64,000 bases of DNA from Epiperipatus broadwayi. Lineage: Eukaryota; Onychophora; Udeonychophora; Euonychophora; Peripatidae. Within the stretch, counting starts at the first letter, position 1. The number at the start of each line of letters is the position of its first letter. The stretch is from the NCBI GenBank assembly GCA_028023455.1, contig JAQFVV010006335.1, positions 2,342,412 to 2,406,411 on the forward strand. Reading direction: 5' to 3'. The notes below the pieces were generated by a model. That model was given only the letters and a program-made list of their open reading frames with translations, ran no database searches and was not told the origin of the DNA. Shown here piece by piece: positions 28,521 through 40,447 of the stretch. Made by a program: the position numbers and the translations under genes.

Positions 28521-28989
28521 AGGAAATGACATCAAAAAAAGTTATTCAATAAAAAGTAACATGTATATTTCATCATTATGTACCATTTACAACCTTTTAA
28601 ATATTTTATCAATAGACTTTATTTATATGAAAACTAACAGTTTCAACTATCCTGCAGTCATCATAAGATCTCTTTACAATCTGATTTCTAAAAACCCATT
28701 TCATCATTACCTTTTGACAAGCTAACTGTTTTAAATGAAGAATTGATATATTTAAAACTAAATGTATGAAAAGAGGAAAAAACCTCAAGAATTAAGGGAA
28801 TTATTATCAAAAAATAAAATAAATTGTTTGTAAACACTGTATGCAAAGTAGCTAATCATCAAAAAATATATCAAATCCATGAGAGAATATAATATTGATA
28901 TTGGACAATTATAAAAAGATATAAATTAAGTTTGGGTTCAAGCCAAACAATGGATAAAGTTAGTATTAAAAGTGAATGTAGGATTATAC

Positions 28990-29505
28990 TTTACATTTTA
29001 CATTTGATTTTTATATTATGAAAAGGCATTTTACTTCATAAGCATTTTAAGAGTGATTAAGGTTTTGGAACATCAAAATATAGAAATACAATATTGCAAA
29101 ACTCTAATGATTATTTATCAAGAATCAAGTACAGTTACTGCATTATACAGAAATATTACAAGATAAACATTGATGAAGTCTACTACAAAGTGGTACCATC
29201 TTTTCAAAACATTTATGCCATTTTTATATAAAGAATTATACAGATTACAATGACAAACTAAAATAATTAAAATTTAATGATTATTTATCTAGATTTTTAG
29301 ATGATAAGTTTGCATTTACAAGCAAAGAATGCTTCAGAATATTAACAAATGTTTCAAAAGTTAACAAATAAAAGATAAAAACATTGGATTAGAGATAAAT
29401 ACTATAAATAAATAATGTTGAATGCCTTTTCCCCAAAGAGCATAAAATGAAAATTGTTGGTAATAAATTAGAAGAAGTTAATAATTAATTTGATTATAAG
29501 AGATA
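28990..29505 (+). pseudogene. Very degraded RTE-type LINE, 5' part
   Basis: Scattered frames retain the RTE reverse transcriptase order found at 3.9 kb: FYYEKAF, RVIKVLEHQNIEIQYCKTLMI, then a motif-C-like DDKFAF. Many stops and frameshifts. The copy is split by the 29.5-kb hammerhead element and resumes after it. Confidence 0.6.
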
Positions 29506-29804
29506 TAAATATTTGAAATACAGGAACTTTTCACATACCTGGAGTCTAACTGAAAAATATAGAGGATTTGGTCACAGACATTTAAGTACTCTTCAACTAT
29601 CCCTACTATCTCATACCACTAATATACATGACCACATGCATGTAGAAGAGATAAATAATCACCAATTGATGATGGCTGTTTTAGCACAAAATACCTATAT
29701 TGGTGATTATCGTTTCTACATGTATGTGGTCATGTGTATTAGTGGTATGAGATAGTATGGATAGTTGAAGAGTGATTGAATGTCTGAGTTCAAATTGCCT
29801 ATAT
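29506..29804 (+). mobile_element. Hammerhead repeat family 1, complete insertion with long foldback arms
   Basis: This 299-bp insert lies inside the RTE relic and is flanked by the 12-bp duplication. The right part is the family tail (GTGATTAT, TGTATGTGGTCATGTGTATT, AGATAGTATGGATAGTTGAA, TGTCTGAGTTCAAATT). The left part, about 29570-29664, is the reverse complement of that tail, so the two arms of about 90 bp enclose only the ribozyme core. GAGTTCAAATT near the end resembles a tRNA-type B box, suggesting a possible SINE-like, polymerase III-transcribed ancestor. No protein is encoded, so mobilisation must have been in trans. Confidence 0.75.
29661..29707 (+). ncRNA. Hammerhead ribozyme relic at the tip of a long hairpin
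   Basis: Helix I strands ACCAA and TTGGT, helix III (ATACCTAT) and the AUA triplet are kept, and stem II retains GCT/AGC. However the core reads TTGATGA (C3 changed to T) and CAAA (G12 changed to C). Both residues are essential, so cleavage is not expected. Confidence 0.65.
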
Positions 29805-29816
29805 TTATAAGAGATA

Positions 29817-30160
29817 AGAAAACACAATAGATGAAATTAATAATAAAAATTTACTTGGTGTATTTTCTTTGATAGAAATAATATTATTTAAAAGAAATTG
29901 TGTATCTCTATTTGAAAAGGAAGGTTTTTAGCAGATGTATTTTACCACTTTTTACATGCAAATCTAAAATTTGGATTCTTAACATAAAAGCTACACAAAG
30001 AATTTAAGCCATACTATAAAACATAAAGAGATGCATGTTGGAAATAATAATAGAACAAATAAGTATCACTAATAAAAATAAGACAATAAAAAACATGGCA
30101 ATAAATAATATATTAGAAGTTTTAAATTTGTATCTTAAGGAATATTATAACAAAACCTAG
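29817..30160 (+). pseudogene. Very degraded RTE-type LINE, 3' part
   Basis: It resumes the interrupted relic with fragments equivalent to the RTE thumb region: YLKRKVF appears as ISI*KGRFL, followed by YHFLHANLKFGFL and KRDACWK across frames, in the order seen at 4.4-4.6 kb. The end is not defined. Confidence 0.55.
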
Positions 30161-30785
30161 GGAAAGATAACTTTCTATGCAATAAACTTATTTGGAACAA
30201 GAAAATAGTTGTTATAAGTATTAAACATATGCAGAAACATGTAAGACAAAATGGTTTGCCTTTATATTGCATTTATTTTCCACAAGCGAATATTCAGTGC
30301 ATTAAACAATCTCTGTGCTACCTATAATAATTTTCAAACATTAATTCCAGTATCTCCTATAAATACCATAAACCCCATGACAAATAAATAATATTAATAA
30401 TCTTTTTAAATTCATTTTCAAACAGAAGGTTCGTCGACGTGATGTGAACAAAATAGTTATGAATAAGATAAATAGAATTAAAGTTTGTAATATTTTATTC
30501 TGTAATGAATGGATAATGATTGAAAGTGAAATTTATATAGTTTCTATCTAATATTTGATTAAAAATATTTATAAATTACATAAACGGCAAATTAATTGAT
30601 AGAGGTACCCTTACATTTCACAAAACTGTGAATTGATTCAGTAATAAGCATTTTATACAATTTTGTTTGGCCTATTTAATATTAGTTATAAGAATGAGAA
30701 ACATTTTCTTTAATAAATATTGAAGTATTTTATTCAGAAAATAAATATATATGATATATTATTTAGAATATATATATAGAACCAC
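30161..30785. other. A+T-rich DNA, nothing recognised
   Basis: No coding, RNA or repeat signal was recognised. Confidence 0.4.
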
Positions 30786-31200
30786 CCTCTGTTAAGTAAA
30801 TATATAAATATATTATTAGAGTCAGTCCTTCAAAATACTTGAATTTCTTATCGAAGTGGGTGATTTAATATTTGGATATTTAATTCAGTTTAGCGTTAAG
30901 CATGGATTATTTTCATATATATATATATATGAAAATAATCCATGCTTAACGCTAAACTGTATATATATATATATATATGAAAATAATCCATGCTTAACGC
31001 TAAACTGTATATATATATATATGAAAATAATCAATGCTTAACGCTAAACTGTATATATATATGAAAATAATCCATGCAAATAATCCATGCTTAACGCTAA
31101 ACTGAATTAATATATATATATATATGAAAATAATCCATGCTTAACGCTAAACTGAATTAAATATCCAAATATTAATCACTCATATATATATATATATAAT
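30786..31200. repeat. Foldback repeat with tandemly amplified 40-48 bp unit
   Basis: One inverted arm (30860-30914) is followed by five full copies and one partial copy of a unit starting GAAAATAATCCATGC and containing TTAACGCTAAACTG, separated by short AT runs (unit starts near 30931, 30979, 31023, 31063 and 31126). The last unit continues into the full complement of the arm, ending TATCCAAATATTAATCAC. A related sequence lies at 61.85-62.05 kb. Confidence 0.85.
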
Positions 31201-31201
31201 T

Positions 31202-31430
31202 AGATTCCAACCAGTAACCACCTAAACATTCACAGTAAAAATAGTAATCAACATTTCTCACTGCTGTCAAGGCAACCTTCACATTTTTTAATACCAAGAA
31301 TGTTAATCCATTCCTACTAATGGTCCATTGAATATATATGGACACTTAAAGATTGCAACTTGACTACAGAGTATAAAATATTGATAGAATAAAGTTTAAA
31401 TAAACCTCTTTAAACATGAAATAAACATGC
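31202..31430. repeat. 357-bp-period direct repeat, copy 1
   Basis: It begins TTCCAACCAGTAACCACC and runs through TTTAAACATGAAATAAACA to GCCACTGTAATGCAGACT (to about 31446). It is repeated at 31558. No coding capacity. This copy shows the uninterrupted form of the sequence into which the 31.8-35.0 kb composite inserted. Confidence 0.85.
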
Positions 31431-31557
31431 CACTGTAATGCAGACTAGTAGATAGTCAATTATAACATTACAAACTGCAATACTTTTAAATTTCTTATGT
31501 ATTATTTAGAAATAATAAGTGAAATAGTGCCTAAAGCTAACTGGGATAATAATGTAA

Positions 31558-31784
31558 TTAGATTTCAACCAGTAACCACCTAAACATTCACAATAAAAAT
31601 AGTAAATAATATTTCTCACTGCTGTCAAAGCAACCTTCACACCTTTTAATAGTAATAATGGAAATCCATTCCTACTAATGGTCCATTGAATATATATGGA
31701 CACTTAAAGATTGCAACTTGACTACAGACTATGAAATATTGATACAATGAAGTTTAAATAAACCTCTTTAAACATGAAATAACA
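31558..31784. repeat. 357-bp-period direct repeat, copy 2, interrupted
   Basis: It matches copy 1 closely until TTTAAACATGAAATAACA at 31767-31784, where LINE tail sequence begins. The missing continuation (ACATGTCACTGTAATGCAG) is found at 35014-35036, beyond the inserted block. Confidence 0.85.
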
Positions 31785-33298
31785 AGTTGTGATGTGATAT
31801 GATGTATTATGGCTTCTCCTTAAACGAAGTCAAGAATATCTCAGCAATTATGCCCAGATAAACCTGTTAGCCACTTTATTTTACATTCCCCACTCTAAAT
31901 TTACCCATAATCTGCTCTATCCCATTTCCACAACATAATCTTTGTCAACTCTATAACCTTTATATCTAAATCCCCCTTATCTTTTCCCAAACCCAGCATA
32001 AAAACCAATAATTCACTTTCTGTATAATCACTCTTTTCATATTTATTTTTCCACAACTTCATTATATGTACCCTTTCTGTTTTCAAACATTTACATTTAA
32101 TTAACAAATGCCTAATATTTTCTATTCCTTCCTTACGTAATTTACAAAATAAATCACCCATATTTTTCCATTTACATGTATATTCTTTTGTAGCTAAAGA
32201 TCCCGTTCGAACCTTAAACAATAAACTACTTTCCTTACTATTATCATATATTAACTCACACCTAATATTCTGTTTATTTCTATATATATTTAAACTCTTT
32301 TTACTCTCCATACAATTTCACCATCTCTCTAACTTCCTATTCTTTATTAATAAATTTATTCTTTTATCACATTCCTTACTACTATAACACTCAACAATGC
32401 TGTTAACACAATCATCCCATCTTTTGTACAAATATACTGATATAAATTCTTTATCCAAATCTTTTGCATACCACATCACCTTTCTCATCCATCTTCTTAC
32501 TTACCCTTTACTCATAACCCAATTAAGTACTATTTTCGCTATTTTTTATTATCCATAAACTGCAATCTACCAAACATTTTCATTTTACTTTTTGCATCTC
32601 TCATATGAAAACTTGACCATCCCATTTCTCCTTGAATTGCCTCCCTTGCTATCCATACTTCTGCATCCAATGCATGTCTTCCTACTTGTTTTTGAGCCTT
32701 TTCTAAGTAATTTAATATATATTTTACTAACATATAATGCATCATTACCATATGTTAACCCTGCTACTGCAACTCTTTTCCATATAATTCTAGCTACATT
32801 ATATTATTTATATGAAAACACTGTTAATTTCTTTATCAATCCCTTTCTTTTCTTTGCTTCATTTATCAATTTTTTCTCCCATTCATCCAAATAATTTTTC
32901 TGATTACTTAAAATAATTCCCAAATAACTATACCTATTCACCACACTTAACTTAATATCTCCCAATACAAATTCTACATCTTCTCTTTCTCCAGTATTAA
33001 CCATCATTATATTTGATTTTTCTTCACTAAATTTAATCCCCATTTCTTTACCCACCCTTGCACGTATCCTAAACATAATTTTTACATCTTCTCTTTTCTC
33101 TGCACACAAAAATATATCATCCACAAAAAAGACCTGACAAAATATATACTCCCTTACTACCTATTAATGGTATCTCTATCCCTCTTCCTAATATTTTTAT
33201 TGCTCTTTCCATTTCACTCAAATACAACACAAACAAAATAGGTGACATAGGGAATCCTTGCCTTAGTCCCACACCATTTTTAACTTTAATTGATTCTG
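31785..33298 (-). pseudogene. Non-LTR retrotransposon ORF2 fragment, copy A
   Basis: On the minus strand the copy starts inside reverse transcriptase: motif B as VGLRQGFPMSPILFVLYLSE, a frame change, then motif C FVDDIFLCAEKRED, and KFSEEKSNIMMVNTGE with LSVVNRYSYLGIIL. It continues through EKAQKQVGRHALDAEVW and ends with a C-terminal block at 32311-31901 carrying a Cys/His cluster (CKWKNMGDLFC, then RHLLIKCKCL), the zinc-knuckle-like end seen in Jockey/I/CR1-group LINEs. The 3' tail is a pentamer run (ATCAC on the sense strand) near 31795. Endonuclease is absent and the copy is 5'-truncated exactly at the tail of copy B. Exact clade not assigned. Confidence 0.88.
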
Positions 33299-34732
33299 AT
33301 GTGATGTGATGTGATGTATTTGGCTTCTCCTTGAACAAAGTCAAGAATATCTCAGCAATTATGCCCAGATAAACCTGTTAGCCACTTTATTTTACATTCC
33401 CCACTCTAAATTTACCCATAATCTGCTCTATCCCATTTCCACAACATAATCTTTGTCAACTCTATAACCATTATATCTAAATCCCCCTTATCTTTTCCCA
33501 AACCCAGCATAAAAACCAATAATTCACTTTCTGTATAATCACTCTTTTCATATTTATTTTTCCACAACTTCATTATATGTACCCTTTCTGTTTTCAAACA
33601 TTTACATTTAATTAACAAATGCCTAATATTTTCTATTCCTTCCTTACGTAATTTACAAAATAAATCACCCATATTTTTCCATTTACATGTATATTCTTTT
33701 GTAGCTAAAGATCCCATTCGAACCTTAAACAAAAAAACTACTTTCCTTACTATTATCATATATTAACTCACACCTAATATTCTGTTTATTTCTATATATA
33801 TTTAAACTCTTTTTACTCTCTATACAATTTCTCCATCTCTCTAACTTCCTATTCTTTATTAATAAATTTATTATTTTATCCCATTCCTTACTACTATAAC
33901 ACTCAACAATGCTGTTAACACAATCATCCCATCTTTTGTACAAATATATTGATATAAATTCTTTATCCAAATCTTTTGCATACCACATCACCTTTCTCAT
34001 CCATCTTCTTACCTACCCTTTACTCATAACCAAATTAAATACTATTTTAGCTATTTTTTATTATCCATAAACTGCAATCTACCAAACATTTTCATTTTAC
34101 TTTTTGCATCTCTCATATGAAAACTTGACCATCCCATTTCTCCTTGAATTGCCTCCCTTGCTGTCCATACTTCTGCAACCAATGCATGTCTTCCTACTTC
34201 CCTTTGTACTTTCTCTAAATAATATAAAATCCTTTTACTAACCCATAATGCATCATTACCATATGTTAACCCTGCTACTGCAACTCTTTTCCATATAATT
34301 CTAGATACATCATATTTATTTTATGAAAATACTGTTAGTTTCTTTACCAAACCTTTTCTTTTCTTTGCTTCATTTACCATTTTTTCTCCCCTTCAACCAA
34401 GCAATTTTCCTGATTACATAAGATGATTCCCAAATACCTATATCTATCCACCACACTTAACTTTATATCCCCCAATAAAAAAACTACATCCTCTCTTTCC
34501 CCAGTATTAACCATCATTATATTTGATTTTTCTTCACTAAATTTAATCCCCCTCTCTTTACCCACCCTTGCACATGTCCTCAACATAATATCCACATCTT
34601 CTCTTCTTTCTGCACATAAAAAGATATCATCTGCAAAAAAAGACCCAACAAAGTATATACGCCTTTGCCACCTGTTAATGGTATCTCTAGCCCTCTTCCT
34701 AGTCTTTCTATTGCTTTTCCATTTCTATATTC
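33299..34732 (-). pseudogene. Non-LTR retrotransposon ORF2 fragment, copy B
   Basis: This is the same element as copy A, offset by 1511-1512 bp and very similar in sequence. Motif C is intact here (FFADDIFLCAE, about 34640-34605 on the minus strand) though in a different frame from its upstream part. KFSEEKSNIMMVNTGE, LSVVDRYRYLGIIL and the C-terminal Cys/His block (33759-33412) follow. A one-base change near 33730 splits the C-terminal frame. The pentanucleotide tail is at about 33298-33315. At the 5' side it runs directly into repeat family 2 sequence near 34733, with no endonuclease region. The two copies are head to tail. Confidence 0.88.
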
Positions 34733-34990
34733 CCTCCATACACTAGTGCCATCTTGTGTCAACAATAGCAATCAATGTATGCCAGAAGGCTTGTGCATAA
34801 AATCCCTATTGCCTACTCATCCAATATCCCCAAACTAGTTTCTGGCTTGTGGCCTTCGTCAGTGAGGAGCTTTGGATCTGAGAGCACTGCACTTAGATTG
34901 CTCTTTTTGGCACAAGATGACACTACTGTATGGAGAGTTTTGTCTTGTTTAATAACAATTATGTGCTAGTATGAGATAGTGATCATGTGA
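34733..34990 (-). repeat. Short repeat family 2 copy capping the LINE block
   Basis: On the minus strand it reads from CTCTCCATACAGTAGTGTCA through GTGCAGTGCTCTCAG, the hammerhead-like core, TGAGTAGGCAATAGGG, GCACAAGCCTTCTGGCAT and back to a complement of its own start. The outer 44 bp therefore form inverted ends. It lies inside the target duplication of the LINE composite, at the 5' side of the LINEs and in the same sense. Confidence 0.8.
34810..34870 (-). ncRNA. Hammerhead-like motif, cleavage site unclear
   Basis: Minus-strand CTGACGA (34856-34862), a hairpin GGC CACAA GCC, then GAAA. CCTCA before the core can pair with TGAG-TAGG downstream as helix I. The residues immediately before that helix read GGA, not N-U-H, in this copy, and helix III is not obvious. 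It may therefore be a decayed ribozyme or a conserved structural motif of another kind. Confidence 0.4.
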
Positions 34991-35038
34991 TGTTTAGTGG
35001 TTTAACATGAAATAAACATGTCACTGTAATGCAGACTG

Positions 35039-35058
35039 ATATATATATATATATATAT
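35039..35058. repeat. Short (AT)n at the 3' end of the minus-strand RTE
   Basis: About ten AT units, likely the simple-repeat tail of the RTE copy. Confidence 0.7.
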
Positions 35059-36660
<1,602 letters not shown>

Positions 36661-37128
36661 GATATAATAGATATATAAAAAAGCCTTAGATATAAAAACA
36701 GTGAAACAATAAATTCTACAGCATAAATTTTTTTAAGATATATATGCAAACATTTTAAAACTAATTTTACTTAAAAATTTATTATAATATCTGTTTTTTT
36801 ATTTATTAGCTTAGGGAAATATTTGTAAATTTAAAGTTTAAACTTTCTTTTGAAAAATTAATTACTAAATTAAAATTTCTCATGCAGAATTATATATCCT
36901 GTGGTTTAAGTTTCTTCTTTGCGTGTATGTTGTTTTTTTTTCTTTTAATTTAAACTTAATAAAGGAAGCTGAATCGTAATGAAAATGTAATTAAATTTAT
37001 AATTTTATAAGTGGATTTAAATAGATTTTGATATGTTCAATATATATCCGTTTGACTTTTGACATTTTAACGCAGTAATTTACTAAGAAATATTTACTTT
37101 ATATTAAATTTTGTCAACATATGAGCTT
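36661..37128. other. A+T-rich DNA, nothing recognised
   Basis: No coding, RNA or repeat signal was recognised. Confidence 0.4.
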
Positions 37129-37580
37129 AAAAGATGTGATATGTTGGATTATTTACGTCATTTATGAGTGAATGTTGAATGTATAGAAAATTTTAAACTT
37201 TATTTAAACTTTCCAAATGCATACAACTTGTTAAATGGACAATATAGATTTGTAATTACACTACATTTCGAGTAGTATTATTCTCCAATCTTCTTCAGAT
37301 GTTTCTAGCCTATATGCACAGTGACAATATTCTCTTAGAAGTTGAACTTGTACTTTTAGATTCTGGAATATTGAATTTAAGGCAAACGTTCTATCAACTG
37401 AGCATATAGGCCAGCAACACGTGAAAAAGAATGGAGAATAATACTACTCGAAACGTTGTGTAATTATTAACCTGTATTGTCCAGTTGTTTGTATTTGGAA
37501 AGTTTAAATAAAGTTTAAAATTTTTTATACATTCAACATTTACTCGTAAATGATGGAAATAGTCCAACATATCACATCTT
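37129..37580. repeat. Large palindrome (arms about 190 bp) with tRNA-like loop
   Basis: Arms 37129-37322 and 37396-37580 are imperfect reverse complements. Shared blocks include AAGATGTGATATGTTGGA, TTTAAACTTTATTTAAACTT, ACTACATTTCGAGTAGTATT and GCCTATATGC. Each arm reads, outward on one strand, as the body of a SINE-like unit, so this looks like two copies head to head. The left arm on the minus strand contains CTGAAGA and, 22 nt later, GAAA, reminiscent of hammerhead core elements, but stem II pairing is poor. Confidence 0.8.
37330..37411 (-). ncRNA. tRNA-like segment with A and B boxes (SINE head or tRNA relic)
   Basis: Minus strand: TATATGCTCAGTTGATAGAA resembles the D arm and A box (GCTCAGTTGGTAGAGC), followed by GTTTGCCTTAAA in anticodon-arm position, and AAGTTCAACTTC as a B box or T arm about 60 nt downstream. 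No matching acceptor stem or clean anticodon stem, so it is not a functional tRNA gene. It is most likely the tRNA-derived head of a SINE. Confidence 0.5.
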
Positions 37581-39360
37581 ATAATATACCATCATTACAA
37601 ATCTTTAGACAAATTCGTTTAAAATTATTAAAAGTATAATTAAATAAATAATAATTAGTGTTCATCAGGAACTAAAATTTGAGCTTATTATTAAGCATGA
37701 TATTAATGTTAGATGGTTAAGTTTATAAAATATATAAAAATTAATAATTCTTACATAAACATTGTATTAAATCTTTAAAGGTATATATCTGCCTTAGCAT
37801 TCATATTTGAGAGAAAAATATCTATTTAAGAATATATTTTACAAAACATATTTTAAAATATTAAAATGTTTTAGCATTTTGAAAATTTCAACTGTCACTT
37901 ATATATATGTAGAACTATAATAATATTACTTATTATATGACACAATTTCCGTAGAAAATTTATAGAATACTTATATATCTGATTTTATATTTGACGTTAA
38001 ATATTCGTGCCTAAATTTTAAAAAGGGCAAATTATTTGAGGCAGATTACTCATATGTTCATATGCAAATCTAATAATCTGCAATATTTCATTTTCAAAAG
38101 TTTCGTGGAAAATGAAGTAACTTATAAAAAAAATCAGATCAATAATTATTAAATCTAATTGTGTTTGTAAACCATTGTTTACTGAAAAGAAATATCATAA
38201 TGATGTAATTATGTTACATTTATTATTAACTGTAAACCACATTATAAAAAATCAGTATACAACTATAAAGATAATAATTTTAATTCAGTTATCAAGCTGG
38301 TAATAGTAATATATTTTATTACATTACAAAATAGATTGATTTTCTCTAATTATATTTAAAGGTCATTGGTGTGGATCATAAATTCAATTCAAATATTACA
38401 TTTTAAAATTAATATTAATAAACAGTAATAATCTTTCATATGTTTTAATAAGTATAGTCTAAAGTTTTAACAAATTAGCTTCATTAAACTGACGAGTAAA
38501 TGTATATAATTTGTCAATTGTATTTGAATAAGTACCAAATTCAAATCTATCATTTATTCCCTATATTGATAAATGTCATAAGTGTGTTTATAGACAACTA
38601 TAGAGAATATTGTTATTTCTATAAATTAAATACTTCTTAGCATTTTTGAGAACTTATGGAATTCTCATAGTCATAGAAAGATGAACTATAATCATACTGG
38701 AGAGATAAATGTAATTGTATATATTGATATGAGTGGATATTAAAAATTTTAATATTATCTAATAAGAAGATTTTATTTTATAGTATTATAAGATAATGAA
38801 AATGAAGAGATATGTTAGGTTAATTGATTTTATATTTGTAATTTACTTAAATAATGAGAGCATGTTGGTATTAGTGCAATAGCCTAGCTAAGTTACCATT
38901 ATTTTTATTTTATTTACTTATAATTAAAAGTCAGTTAGTTAGTCATATATTTGTTTAGATATCATTGATATTTTAATCTGTAAAACATATTAAATTATTG
39001 TTTCATCCATTCATAAATCATTTTATTTAAATATAATTATAAGAGATGTTAACTTTTAGTATAAGTTTGCAGTATTATAAACAGTGTTTTGACTCATAAA
39101 GACGATTAAAGTTTATGTGTGTAATTCTTTATCATTATTTTTATTCTATTGTAAATGATTTATATAATAGGCATAGATCATTGTTTATAAAATAATAATG
39201 TCTGTTTTTACTGTTTTATCTTTAATCTATACCAAGTACTTCTCATATAATAATAATAAAACATATATAAAAAAATTATATAGTTTGAAATAATAATTTT
39301 GCTTGTTATCTATTTGTTTAAATGCTATTGAAATTCATAAATTTACAACAAACATTAGTA
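37581..39360. other. A+T-rich DNA, nothing recognised
   Basis: No domain-bearing frames. Generic A+T-rich sequence. Confidence 0.45.
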
Positions 39361-39660
39361 TCACATGATCACCATTTTTTATGCTTGCTGATGAAGGCCA
39401 CAAGCCAGAATCTAGTCTGAGAATATTGGATGAGTAGGCACTAAGATGGGGATTAGAATCTAGGTGCAGTGCTCTCAGATTCAAGGCTCCTCACTGACAA
39501 AGGCAAGAAGACAGAAACTAGTCTGGTGATATTGGGTGAGTAGGCACTAGATAGGCATTTTATGCACAAGCCTTCTGTCATCCAATGATTATTCTAGCTT
39601 GCTGTGTGTGGCAATACATATAGTGAGCTTTGCCTGTTTTAAAGATTATTATTATTGTTT
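39361..39660 (+). repeat. Short repeat family 2 with tandem hammerhead-like cores
   Basis: Two core-bearing units lie head to tail. The first core is CTGATGA at 39388-39394 followed by the GGCCACAAGCC hairpin and GAAT. The second is CTGACAA at 39494-39500 followed by a decayed hairpin and GAAA. The spacing is 106 bp. Each is followed by CTAGTCTG, ATATTGG, TGAGTAGGCACTA. The copy ends with GCACAAGCCTTCTG and a GGCAATAC-like block. Both cores carry one damaging change. Confidence 0.75.
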
Positions 39661-40000
39661 TATTGAATGAAATGTTAGATTGTTATTTATTCACTGACAT
39701 TCGCTTTAGCTTAGTTTATTAATTTCATTCTGTTACAAATGATCTACAATTCATACACATTATTAAATTAGGATGGTTCTTCCATGGTTCACATTTTTAT
39801 TCTGTTTAAAATGGTGAGCGATAACTACACTAGGACTGAGGATACAGTATGACCCATAATTTTATTCAGTTACAAATAGAAGACAACTTCAGGATATATA
39901 TTTATTCAGTGAGTTATGGCAACCAATGATTGGGCTATATTTTCATTCAGATTATATTAAAGTTTTCATATTCCATGATCATCATATTTATTCAGTTGTA

Positions 40001-40032
<32 letters not shown>

Positions 40033-40447
40033 ATAAAATAATAGGAAGACATTGCAGTAGTCAAAATAGTACAATATCTAAATTAATAAAAATTTGCATT
40101 TTTTCTTGCTTATTACTTTTAAAATGATAATTCATCAATTTCATTTTATTTTATATAAGATAAAAAATTTGTTATTATAATGATTTTAAATAGAAAATAA
40201 AAATATTTACTAAATTGCACAACAGAAAATGTTACCCAACACTAACAATATAAAATAAAAGTTATTACATTTAATAATAAATATTAATTCTTATTAAGCG
40301 CAATGTCAGCACGTAATACTTATATAAAGCTAAAACTTTAGTACATGTGCCTTGAGTGCTTAATTTTAGCAAGAGAGACCTTTATAATGTTAATTATGCA
40401 ATATACAATTAAGGAATATTAAATGACAAAAATGTTTTAGGCTATCA
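39661..40447. other. A+T-rich DNA with compound microsatellite
   Basis: An (AT)n(GT)n array lies at about 40002-40032. Nothing else was recognised. Confidence 0.5.

Larger units (their letters stand above)
29494..29816. repeat. 12-bp target-site duplication around the hammerhead element
   Basis: TTATAAGAGATA occurs at 29494-29505 and again at 29805-29816, exactly where the RTE reading order is interrupted. This defines the insert as 29506-29804. Confidence 0.8.
31767..35018. repeat. Target-site duplication (about 18 bp) around a 3.2-kb composite insertion
   Basis: TTTAAACATGAAATAACA at 31767-31784 and TTTAACATGAAATAAACA at 35001-35018 differ by small indels. Together with the intact reference at 31409-31446 they show that everything from 31785 to 35000 entered as one insertion, or grew within one. 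Confidence 0.7.

Noticed and set aside
30786-31200. CRISPR array
   Set aside because: Repeat units are separated by AT runs rather than unique spacers and one arm is inverted; the context is eukaryotic.
34423-34746. 107-codon plus-strand frame, and similar plus-strand frames at 32592-32894 and 35063-35368
   Set aside because: Antisense of LINE and RTE coding sequence on the minus strand.
34775-34969. 64-codon plus-strand frame
   Set aside because: Lies entirely in repeat family 2, which is non-coding and palindromic.
37330-37411. Functional tRNA gene
   Set aside because: A and B boxes present, but no acceptor stem or anticodon stem pairing.
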